Below are positions 7,701 through 15,221 of a stretch of DNA of 38,574 nt, piece by piece; position 1 is the first letter of the stretch; every line of letters begins with the position of its first letter. This stretch comes from Thermoguttaceae bacterium (lineage in GTDB: Bacteria > Planctomycetota > Planctomycetia > Pirellulales > Thermoguttaceae), in NCBI GenBank assembly GCA_017550965.1, contig JAFZNK010000295.1, forward strand, positions 1 to 38,574, written 5' to 3'. The notes under the pieces were generated by a model. That model worked only from the letters and a program-made list of their open reading frames with translations. It made no database searches and was not told where the DNA came from. The translations under genes and the position numbers were made by a program.

Positions 7701-9427
7701 GGTGACGTGAACCTTTCGACATGACGTTTCCAGAACGCGACGTCCCCTATCGCTTTACCCGCCTTACTCCAAACTGCAAGCGCGTGGGATACTTCGGCGG
7801 CAGACTCCCATACGGCTTGACCAGAAAAACCTTCGACAGAAGACGATTCGGAACTGCCAAATTGATCCCACCAGTCGGCAAGATCGCTCATCTTATCAGA
7901 CAATTCTAAACGAAGGTCGGAATTCCCCTGTGCGGCGGCTTCTTTTTGAAGACGACTATAGAGATCGAATATATCGTTTAACAGATCGATGAGGCCGTCA
8001 ATTCGATGGTCGTGGATTCCGTCTTCTACCGTTGGAAACAGATTAAATTGGGCGTCAAAACCAAGGATGAACCAGGGATCTGGAAACGTCCCGCACGCTA
8101 AACCTCTATGTAGCAACGATTCGATTTTCGGCAAACAAGTAGCGGCTTCTTCGATCTTGCCTGCGTCTGCGTCCAAGTGCGCCTTCGTTATGAGACAGTC
8201 TATCTGAGACAAAAGTCGAGAAGCTGTTGTTTCGATTACCTCTGTCTGTTTTTTAGAGGCTTCAAAATACCCCATACGAGCGTAGGTTCGCGCCAAGGAG
8301 AATCGTTGCAATTGATCAGCCCGCTTTTTAGCCAAATACCGGTTCAAATATTGTCTTACCCCACCAAAAGGTTGGTACAACTTTCGGGCTTCTTCCTCAA
8401 GTCGGGATTTCATTTTTGCAGGGACTTTAAGAAAGAGTCTTTCATAGAAAAGATCCCGATAAGCGGCAATCTTCTGAGCCAATGTTCGGAGCGATACTGT
8501 TGAATCGTGAGCTTGAACGTGTCCGCCGCTAACGCCCGATCCCATTAACATTGTGCCGGCAAGAACAGAAGCCGCCTCATATTCATACTCGCTACGCAGT
8601 TCGTCGTCTTTTTCACCCAGCGCTCGACTCATAATACCGTCTAACGTCGCGCGATGAACGACGAATCGGCGGTAATATCCATTCTCATCGATAGAACGAT
8701 CGTCCCACGTTCCGAAGCTATAATTCAGACGGCGATTAACGGGATGATCAAAATCGTAGGCGCGCGGATCTACCGACAACTCTTTCAGATTACGGGGATC
8801 GAACGAAGCGTCTTGTAGTATATCCGGGTCTGTGTCGCGTAGAATACCAAGAGCAATTTGCACAACGTTCCTATACTTTCCAAACGCGGCGCCAACTCCC
8901 TCATAATAGAGCGGCAAGGGCGCAATCCATTCGTGGGCGTTTGGATCGTGCCTTTCTCCGCCTTCAAGGATTGGTATCGGACGATATCCTAAGAAGTCGT
9001 TCAACTGCCTGACAATCTTAACGACAGTATCTTCTGTAGCGTTAATAGGCGAGTTTGCGACGACAACACGGCAAGCCCGCGCCATAAAGAGCGAATTGAA
9101 CAGATAGCTATTTTCCTGAGAGAAGAGAGTGTCTTGATGAAAAAGACGATATTCGACAAGCGTATTTTCTAAGACGCGCAATGCGTTTTTGGCTTGGATC
9201 GCGTTGGAAAAGGCTCCTCCGGTTTGTTCCAGACGCGATAATTCTGATTTAAGAACAGAGATTGAATCTGACCATAACGCTTCGCTGCCTTTTATTGACA
9301 ACGCTTCGAAAAGAGAATTCCAAGCTTTTGCAAATTGCGCGTCAAAAGAACCGGATGAAAAATTCAAGTACCCTAAAATATTGCTAACGAGCAATTGTTC
9401 ATTTTCATTCAATTCAAACTGTTCCAT
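4715..9427 (-). CDS. Very large cytosolic protein of unknown function, 1570 residues
   Basis: I do not recognise the family. No signal peptide or membrane segment is visible. The N-terminal 850 residues look mostly helical, with stretches such as SLARTYARMGYFEASKKQ and KAHLDADAGKIEEAATCL that resemble TPR/SEL1-like solenoid repeats. Residues about 880-965 are a highly acidic low-complexity linker rich in Asp and Glu (QGEDEPEDEQ, ESELDDDHHEDE). The last 600 residues are again helical and leucine-rich, ending in a charged tail. A scaffold role is possible but unproven. Codon use matches the neighbours and no frame break is seen, so it is a real, intact gene. The only same-strand neighbour is the downstream histidine kinase. 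The ATG at 9427 has no clear Shine-Dalgarno sequence. Confidence 0.85.
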   Translation of the reverse strand: MEQFELNENEQLLVSNILGYLNFSSGSFDAQFAKAWNSLFEALSIKGSEALWSDSISVLKSELSRLEQTGGAFSNAIQAKNALRVLENTLVEYRLFHQDTLFSQENSYLFNSLFMARACRVVVANSPINATEDTVVKIVRQLNDFLGYRPIPILEGGERHDPNAHEWIAPLPLYYEGVGAAFGKYRNVVQIALGILRDTDPDILQDASFDPRNLKELSVDPRAYDFDHPVNRRLNYSFGTWDDRSIDENGYYRRFVVHRATLDGIMSRALGEKDDELRSEYEYEAASVLAGTMLMGSGVSGGHVQAHDSTVSLRTLAQKIAAYRDLFYERLFLKVPAKMKSRLEEEARKLYQPFGGVRQYLNRYLAKKRADQLQRFSLARTYARMGYFEASKKQTEVIETTASRLLSQIDCLITKAHLDADAGKIEEAATCLPKIESLLHRGLACGTFPDPWFILGFDAQFNLFPTVEDGIHDHRIDGLIDLLNDIFDLYSRLQKEAAAQGNSDLRLELSDKMSDLADWWDQFGSSESSSVEGFSGQAVWESAAEVSHALAVWSKAGKAIGDVAFWKRHVERFTSPKAFVLLCEALLDKGDLVSSSSLLIYWLNQSNSIPLVEGDYSFHTIVFEWLEQAWQAKGETDVNTAFLRRKVDTTEIDWKSEDYLKRWNSTIKFLDFFGENADDYWTIPLLELPKDKFDRKIDFKTDNPVIAELSRRLILTSRYVGKTPSGLPKISIKSSFKDAARAVDVQNLPTPNEFKAFYRENQKVFPKYITFFAFMQIILSEVPMPSKLRAYYHRSIMGDESRSFSISSPSFNSPSQQDGPLKDSVAKENNQAQKRLLEMLEEQLGKGEIANLKDLVERLLKDSDNNAKQDEKGAFNTLTPDKVISIETNYGDQGEDEPEDEQLYNDESELDDDHHEDEAVITGGDPTFSAAYENMTYHDTADDGIDDDTADGGSSFKEEGEDFEFAKETDRVSERLTFIYSTAQFWKFVAGRSPLLTRPSDQPLDDSVIADARLRLEDWRDQALKFEHGLYELLDQTSRYRIPKPSATSDALAEYDQLRGTKEILIDRVISTIVEVEDAIVFLKAALRDETTEKYAKPWKPLALKTFSAIFRRDVKYVRAIWPELLTKLEKETLLYIPSARGGDARAIVESRRLQQAVLCLLKYAPRLGLLSETFQLVGCVQKMEQIRLSSPGSVTEYDKLVETSARSLTESLSISSKFWRINANTSSFSSQDEALIHYLFRIDELILKHWLSHSQQIRISSLETISTDTRWEIVKQFIVNYGSDLFTQNFLSFRNIRAILHQGTYNYLTSLITMSNENEDLENGETLVEALSSGKEKIENAAGILEIILECIAENYTEYVDYNSTTIQSDRGDHLYMLLDFLRVLANYERVSWNLKPVYWIHDSLIRSGNTQAAELWKDCIKQKSSGLAETSLSNYEELNRRYGIWLPSVHERLEERFVRPLDVAQMCGLVYDAITEVRTNGENNPVFQELEKKVESFAATPSGSGFELPEWLTELQEEVILSRVDSKEERRESNPKEDPFDSLPFLPVERLSRAEVDRQLRESSKEAD

Positions 9428-9676
9428 GGAAAAACCAATGCGAATATCGACTTTGAGGAGGGAGGATGAAAGGGATTAGGATATTAATACTACGTCACAA
9501 ATTAAACCATGTCGAAGTCAACGACGCGCGGTTTCAAGCGAACAATCGCTCATGTTAATGGTAAACGGGTTTTCGTTTTCATCTAGGGGGACTGTATAAC
9601 GTATAACTCCCTGTTGCAAGTCGATTTCTTGTTTCACAAGTTGGCTTTTTTAAGAATCTTTCCGCCAGGAGTTGTT
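9428..9676. other. Divergent intergenic region, upstream half
   Basis: Upstream of both the 1570-residue gene (minus) and the uvrA unit (plus). A possible -10 element TATAAC lies near 9596-9601 on the plus strand without a good -35. I see no coding sequence, RNA gene or repeat here. Confidence 0.4.
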
Positions 9677-9796
9677 ATGCGGCCACGATTTACTATACCG
9701 ACATGGCGAGGGGCGAAACAAAGTGCTCTTGCCTCTATCAGTTTTCTTACGCTTCTTATAGTTTTACTGTTGATTTCCGGTAAATATGAACTATAA
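9677..9796 (+). CDS. Candidate 39-residue single-span membrane protein
   Basis: A short frame starting at ATG 9677, with AGGAG at 9667-9671 and a 5-base spacer, a better ribosome binding site than most large genes here have. The product has a basic N-terminus (MRPRFTIPTWRGAKQS), one hydrophobic helix (about residues 17-34, rich in Leu and Ile) and a short tail, GKYEL. The stop codon overlaps the predicted -10 box of the uvrA promoter. I know no family. It could be a leader or small membrane protein, or a chance frame; the ribosome binding site and transmembrane pattern are the only support. Confidence 0.4.
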   Translation: MRPRFTIPTWRGAKQSALASISFLTLLIVLLLISGKYEL

Positions 9797-9797
9797 T
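9770..9797 (+). promoter_or_regulatory. Strong sigma-70-like promoter of the uvrA unit
   Basis: TTGATT (9770-9775), a 16-base spacer and a perfect TATAAT (9792-9797). The predicted start near 9804 leaves a leader of about 120 bases before the UvrA start codon at 9927. Confidence 0.65.
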
Positions 9798-9803
9798 CTC
9801 TCT

Positions 9804-9819
9804 TTGCGATTAATCGCAA
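9804..9819. promoter_or_regulatory. Perfect 16-bp palindrome at the uvrA transcription start, candidate operator
   Basis: TTGCGATTAATCGCAA is self-complementary over all 16 bases and begins seven bases after the -10 box, where a dimeric repressor would block initiation. It is neither the Escherichia coli (CTGT-N8-ACAG) nor the Bacillus (GAAC-N4-GTTC) LexA box. The lack of a loop and of a following T run argues against a terminator. Confidence 0.5.
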
Positions 9820-9926
9820 GCAGGTTTAGAAGTTGATCTCGACGACCGACTTTTGCCGTGGGACGGTCGGCAGAAATTGACCAGGGGTTTGGCAAGTTAC
9901 AAGTTTTCCAGTTTTGGGCTTAATGT

Positions 9927-12900
9927 ATGTCTGATATTGTTGTGCGCGGAGCTCGAGAACACAATTTAGACGACGTGTACTTGAGATTGCCCCGCAATAA
10001 ATTCATCTGCTTTACCGGCGTAAGTGGAAGCGGGAAGAGCTCTCTGGCCTTCGATACCTTATATGCGGAGGGACAACGGCGTTATATTGAAAGTTTATCA
10101 AGTTATGCGCGGCAATTTCTGGGTCAGCTTCCCAGACCGACGGTTGACCAAGTTTTAGGACTGAGCCCCGCCATTTCAATTTCTCAAAAGACCGCCGGTC
10201 AGAACGTTCGTTCGACTGTCGGCACAATCACGGAAATTTCTGACTTTTTAAGAGTCCTGTTTGCACGCGTCGCCGTTGGATATTGTCCTAAATGCGGACG
10301 AAAGATTGAAGCGCAAACGAGAGCGCAAATATTGGAGCGTCTCCGAATTATTCCGGAAGGCGAGACGTTTCAGATAATAGCTCCGTTAGTTCGCAATCAG
10401 AAAGGGCGTTGCGTAGAGCTGTTTAATAACCTACGTAAAAAAGGATTTAGAAAGGTTCGCGTTGACGGTCGCTTCTTTTCTGTCGACGACGAATTCAATC
10501 TTGATCGCCAATCTCGCCATTCGGTCGACGTTGTGGTAGATCGAATAAAGCAATCCGAGTCGGCGTATCGTCGATTGACAGAATCTGTCGATCTCGCCCT
10601 GAAACTAGGGAAAGGGCAGTTGATTGTTTTGTGCGAATCAAATGGTTCTGACGCTTCGCGAGTCGGGACAGACGAGTTGTTGAGTAGAGTGAGACTCTTC
10701 GACGAACGTTTGGAGTCGGAGCAAGGAGATGAAACAACCTTCGATTTTGATCGCGTTTTAGACAATTTCGAAGCGACGTCGGAAGAGAACCTGCGTAAGG
10801 TCGGCGATAAAACAATTGCTCGCCGAGTCGAGCGTAAGCGTGGAGATTCCCGGAAAATCAACGTTCACGAGGATCACGTTGAGACGTCGTCAGAAGGCGG
10901 AGACGGTTCTGAGAATTTACATATTTCTTTGAACGGCAAGGAATTATATTTTAGTGAAGATTACGCTTGCTCTCACTGCGGTTTGAATTTCGAACGTCCT
11001 AATCCGCAGATGTTTAGTTTCAACAACGCCCAGGGAATGTGTCGGCATTGTCAAGGATTGGGCGTTATTCATACGTTTGATCCGGACTTGCTGATTCCCG
11101 ATCCCTCTAAATCTTTTCAACAAGGGTGCGTTGTTCCTGTCGGGAAGTGGCAAGATTTAGGACGATGGAAGCAACACATATATCAAGGCGTTATTGACGC
11201 TCTTGAAAAACAATACTCGTTGAAAAAAGGCTATGTGCTCGAAACGCCTTGGAATAAACTTGACGAAAGAGTTAAACAAGGGTTGTTGTGGGGAACTGGC
11301 GACCTGAAAATTACCTATTTGTGGCGCGACGGCGAGAACGGTCATAAGTGGGGCGGATTATTTGAGGGGATTATCCCCAAAATGTTAAAGCAGTATCACG
11401 AGACGAACAATAGAATGCAACTTTCGGCGATGGAAAGCTACATGAATATTGTTCCTTGCGGGTACTGCCATGGAACCCGACTAAACGAGCAAGCGAGTTC
11501 ATTTCGCATAGAAACAAAATCTAAAGCGAAAATTTTTGCCAAGAAGAAATCGTATTCGTTACCCGAACTATGCGATTTGCCAATTTCCGACTTGCGTGAG
11601 TTTTTTAGCGAGTTGAACTTGACTGATTCAGAGGCAATCATTGCGCATGATCTTCTGAAAGAAATTCGCGTTCGACTTGGTTTCTTATTGAACGTCGGTC
11701 TCAACTACCTGTCGCTAGGTCGTCCTGCCCCTACGCTTTCCGGCGGAGAAATGCAACGTATCCGTTTAGCCGGACAAATTGGCGGCGGTCTTGTCGGCGT
11801 TATGTATGTTCTGGACGAACCTTCTATCGGATTGCATCCTCGAGATAACGAGAGACTGATAGAAACGTTACTCAAGCTCAGAGATTTGGGAAATTCGGTC
11901 CTGGTCGTTGAACATGACGAAGACACGATGTTTGCAGCCGACTATCTTGTTGATTTTGGTCCTGGACCGGGAAGTCACGGAGGGCGTGTTGTCGCTTTCG
12001 GAACGGTTTCAGACGTTTTAACAAAACAGCGTGAAAACAGTTTGACGGCTAAGTACCTCGTAGGAGAGGAAACGATTGAGACGCCCGTTGAGCGTAAGAA
12101 GCCTGACGGACGCTGGTTAGTCGTTCGCGGCGTAACGCATCATAATTTGAAGAATATCGACGTCAAGATTCCATTAGGCGGCGTCGTATGTATTACCGGC
12201 GTGAGCGGAAGCGGAAAGAGTTCGTTTGTTAACGACGTGCTAAAAGAGGTTTTAGCGCGAGATTTGAATAGAGCGAACGGGAATCCAGGCGCATATGAGT
12301 CTATTGAAGGCGTCGAATATCTGAACAAGCTGATTTCTATTGATCAGGCTCCAATTGGGCGTACTCCGCGTTCGAACCCCGCAACTTACATTAAACTCTT
12401 TGACGAAATACGAAAGCTTTTTGCCGATACCCCTGAAGCGCGCGCCAAAGGTTTTACGCCCGGTCGATTTAGTTTTAACGTTCAGGGCGGGCGTTGCGAA
12501 GCGTGCGAAGGAAACGGTTCGACTCGTCTGGAGATGGATTTTCTCGCGGACGTTTGGGCGACATGTTCCGTCTGCGGCGGTCGTCGATTTAATCAAGAAA
12601 CGACGGCGATCAAGTATAAGGGGTTGTCCATTGATCAGGTGTTGGCGCTCGACGTGGAAACGGCGCTAAAGCATTTTGAAAACATTCCCAAAATACGTGA
12701 GAAGTTGCAAACGCTTTACAACGTTGGACTTGGGTATATGAAGTTGGGTCAGCCGTCTCCCACGTTGTCAGGAGGAGAAGCGCAACGCGTAAAATTAGCA
12801 AAAGAGCTTGTCAAGAAAAGCTCCGGCAAGACGATGTATCTTCTCGACGAACCGACGACTGGACTGCATTTTGCCGATATTCGCTTACTTCTAAAAGTTT

Positions 12901-15104
12901 TGCGAAGTTTTGCCGACGCCGGCAACACCGTTTTAATCGTAGAGCACAATTTAGACGTAATAAAAACGGCGGATTGGATAATTGATCTGGGGCCGGAAGG
13001 GGGCGACGCAGGCGGATGGATTGTCGCCGAAGGCCCTCCCGAGGCAATTGTTGAGAATCCTAACTCCTATACGGGAAAGGCGTTGAAGGGTTTTTTGAAT
13101 AAAGATCGCAAGGCCATGGTTAAAAAGGCGTTGCAAAGGGACGCTCACAGAGACGTAGGATTGACCGAATCCGACGTTGAAGGGCCGATTGTTATTCGTG
13201 GGGCTTGCGAACACAATTTACAGAATGTTTCCGTCGAGATTCCTCGAAATAAAACGACCGTATGTTGCGGACCTAGCGGCAGCGGCAAGTCTTCGCTTGC
13301 GATCGACGTCGCGTATGCTGAAGGGCGCAGGAGATATGTCGAGAGTTTGTCGAGTTATGCGCGTCAGTTTTTAGGGCAGATTCAAAAGCCAAAAGTTGAA
13401 AAAACAATTGGCATTTCCCCTTCTATCGCCATTGAACAGAAAACCACGAGTCGATCTCCGCGATCTACCGTTGGGACAGTGACGGAAATTCACGACTATC
13501 TCAGGATTGTCTTTGCTCGGTTGGGCGTTTCTTACTGTCCTAATTGCGATTGTCCGATCGGAACCCAATCGACAGACGAAATTGTAGCGCGGATTATGTT
13601 GCAAGACGTCGACGCGCGAGCTATGTTGACGGCGCCTTTGCGTTTGGAGCCAGGGGAGGATTACGAGAAGCTTTGGCAACGATTACGCGTTCAGGGTTTT
13701 TCTCGCATTCGAGTCAACAATCAGACATATTCTCTCGATTCCCCACCCGAGTTGAGTCGTAAATCAGTCGCCGACGTCGAGGTCGTCGTCGATCGTTTGC
13801 GGTTGAAGATAAATCCAGACGCAAATCTGGAAAGGAACAGACGAGGTCGTGTCGCGGACAGCGTTGAGACTGCTCTTGAATGGGGAAAGGGCGTCGTTCG
13901 TTTGGTCATTATTGATGAAAAAAGGCCTGAACGCGACTGGGTTTCACAGACAATGAGTCAAAAACTATCCTGTGAAAAATGCGGTCGCGCTTTTGAGGTT
14001 TTGACTCCGAGACATTTTTCGTTTAATAGTCCCTTGGGATGGTGTCCGCATTGTAGCGGACTTGGAGTTCATGCCGGCGCGAATCCGTCCAGCTTTATTC
14101 GAGATCCTAAACTTACTCTCGCGGAAGGCGCTATCAGTATATGGTCCGATCTTGAGGCTCCAACGACGGTTGCGATGATGCGGGCTTTTGCTCGTGAAAC
14201 GGGGACTCCGCTTGACGTTTCGTTTGACCGTTTAGATTCCAGATTCAGGCGCGTTATATTTAATGGAACTGGCGAACGTTGGATTAGCGTTCTTGAGTGC
14301 GATTTAGAAGCGGCGCGAAACGCTAAGAGTGCGGACGAACGTGCTAGGGGAGCTTGCGAGGGTGTGACACTTGGAACTAGTCAGACTGTTTTTCAGTTCC
14401 AGTTTAAAGGCGTTTACCCTGCGACTGAAGAGGCCGGTAAGGCAGCGCCTTACTATCGAAGTCGACTTGAGTACCAGGTTGAGGAACAAGAGTGTTCCAT
14501 GTGTTTGGGAAGTCGGCTTCGCGACGACGTCGCCGCTGTTAGATTTCACAATTTGACCTTAGATCAAATTTGTCGCACTCCTCTAGGCGAGTTGGCCTGC
14601 TTTTTTGAGCGTTTAGAATTGTCTCCGATAGAGAAAGAGATTGCTGGCGACCTTGTAGACGAGATTATTGCCCGACTAAGGTTTCTTCTGGACGTCGGCT
14701 TAGACTACTTGACCCTTTCTCGTCCGGCTCCTTCGTTATCAGGCGGCGAAGCTCAACGAATTCGATTAGCCGCGCAAATTGGAAGCGGCTTGGTCGGGGT
14801 GTTATATGTTTTGGACGAACCGACTATTGGACTTCATAATCGGGACAATAAGCGTCTTATAGCGGCGATAAGAAAATTGCGCGATCTGGGAAACACGCTT
14901 CTGATCGTCGAGCACGATCAGGACGTCATTGAAAGCGCGGATAATATCATTGATTTCGGTCCGCAAGCGGGTTCCTTGGGCGGTTTAGTAGTTGCGTCAG
15001 GCACGCCTGAACAAGTAAAACGAAATGAGAATTCGGTTACGGGGCCCTATATTTCAGGGAAAAAATCGATACCTATTCCTATAAACCGGAGAATAATCGT
15101 TTGA
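9927..15104 (+). CDS. uvrA: Excinuclease UvrA, three ABC modules (complete UvrA plus N-terminal half of a second)
   Basis: DNA damage recognition subunit of nucleotide excision repair, 1725 residues against about 940 for ordinary UvrA. Module 1: Walker [10 protein letters not shown] at 31-39, zinc-finger cysteines near 120-123 and 348-375, signature LSGGEMQ at 604. Module 2: Walker A near 758, CEACEG and CSVCGG zinc cysteines, signature near 946. Module 3 repeats an N-terminal half: Walker A GPSGSGKSS near 1114, the SYARQFLGQ and EQKTTSRSPRSTVGT blocks, cysteines CPNC, CEKC and CPHC, signature near 1604. Walker B (LDEP) and switch histidine (VEHD or VEHN) are intact in all three. UvrB-binding-like regions occur in modules 1 and 3. 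A charged insert of about 100 residues lies at 240-345. The protein ends at NRRIIV, where the linker to a fourth module would begin; that module is in the next gene. Confidence 0.95.
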   Translation: MSDIVVRGAREHNLDDVYLRLPRNKFICFTGVSGSGKSSLAFDTLYAEGQRRYIESLSSYARQFLGQLPRPTVDQVLGLSPAISISQKTAGQNVRSTVGTITEISDFLRVLFARVAVGYCPKCGRKIEAQTRAQILERLRIIPEGETFQIIAPLVRNQKGRCVELFNNLRKKGFRKVRVDGRFFSVDDEFNLDRQSRHSVDVVVDRIKQSESAYRRLTESVDLALKLGKGQLIVLCESNGSDASRVGTDELLSRVRLFDERLESEQGDETTFDFDRVLDNFEATSEENLRKVGDKTIARRVERKRGDSRKINVHEDHVETSSEGGDGSENLHISLNGKELYFSEDYACSHCGLNFERPNPQMFSFNNAQGMCRHCQGLGVIHTFDPDLLIPDPSKSFQQGCVVPVGKWQDLGRWKQHIYQGVIDALEKQYSLKKGYVLETPWNKLDERVKQGLLWGTGDLKITYLWRDGENGHKWGGLFEGIIPKMLKQYHETNNRMQLSAMESYMNIVPCGYCHGTRLNEQASSFRIETKSKAKIFAKKKSYSLPELCDLPISDLREFFSELNLTDSEAIIAHDLLKEIRVRLGFLLNVGLNYLSLGRPAPTLSGGEMQRIRLAGQIGGGLVGVMYVLDEPSIGLHPRDNERLIETLLKLRDLGNSVLVVEHDEDTMFAADYLVDFGPGPGSHGGRVVAFGTVSDVLTKQRENSLTAKYLVGEETIETPVERKKPDGRWLVVRGVTHHNLKNIDVKIPLGGVVCITGVSGSGKSSFVNDVLKEVLARDLNRANGNPGAYESIEGVEYLNKLISIDQAPIGRTPRSNPATYIKLFDEIRKLFADTPEARAKGFTPGRFSFNVQGGRCEACEGNGSTRLEMDFLADVWATCSVCGGRRFNQETTAIKYKGLSIDQVLALDVETALKHFENIPKIREKLQTLYNVGLGYMKLGQPSPTLSGGEAQRVKLAKELVKKSSGKTMYLLDEPTTGLHFADIRLLLKVLRSFADAGNTVLIVEHNLDVIKTADWIIDLGPEGGDAGGWIVAEGPPEAIVENPNSYTGKALKGFLNKDRKAMVKKALQRDAHRDVGLTESDVEGPIVIRGACEHNLQNVSVEIPRNKTTVCCGPSGSGKSSLAIDVAYAEGRRRYVESLSSYARQFLGQIQKPKVEKTIGISPSIAIEQKTTSRSPRSTVGTVTEIHDYLRIVFARLGVSYCPNCDCPIGTQSTDEIVARIMLQDVDARAMLTAPLRLEPGEDYEKLWQRLRVQGFSRIRVNNQTYSLDSPPELSRKSVADVEVVVDRLRLKINPDANLERNRRGRVADSVETALEWGKGVVRLVIIDEKRPERDWVSQTMSQKLSCEKCGRAFEVLTPRHFSFNSPLGWCPHCSGLGVHAGANPSSFIRDPKLTLAEGAISIWSDLEAPTTVAMMRAFARETGTPLDVSFDRLDSRFRRVIFNGTGERWISVLECDLEAARNAKSADERARGACEGVTLGTSQTVFQFQFKGVYPATEEAGKAAPYYRSRLEYQVEEQECSMCLGSRLRDDVAAVRFHNLTLDQICRTPLGELACFFERLELSPIEKEIAGDLVDEIIARLRFLLDVGLDYLTLSRPAPSLSGGEAQRIRLAAQIGSGLVGVLYVLDEPTIGLHNRDNKRLIAAIRKLRDLGNTLLIVEHDQDVIESADNIIDFGPQAGSLGGLVVASGTPEQVKRNENSVTGPYISGKKSIPIPINRRIIV

Positions 15105-15221
15105 CGACGTGCTAATTGGCAGGTTTCATGCGAGGCGTTCGTACGACGAATTGGGTTTTACGGGAATAATCGGAAGACCTCGACAAGAGAACAGAATTAT
15201 CGACATCTGCAAGGATTAAAA
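15105..15221 (+). other. Spacer between the two uvrA genes
   Basis: 117 bases with no UvrA coding remnant that I can recognise. It ends with AAGGA seven bases before the ATG at 15222. I see no terminator, so the two genes are probably cotranscribed. Confidence 0.5.

Noticed and set aside
9840..9872. CGACCG/CGGTCG 6-bp hairpin in the uvrA leader as a riboswitch or attenuator
   Set aside because: Short stem, no T run, no known riboswitch core.
10397..10861. 154-codon frame antisense to uvrA
   Set aside because: Arg/Ser-rich shadow frame produced by codon bias of the sense gene; no start signal or motif.
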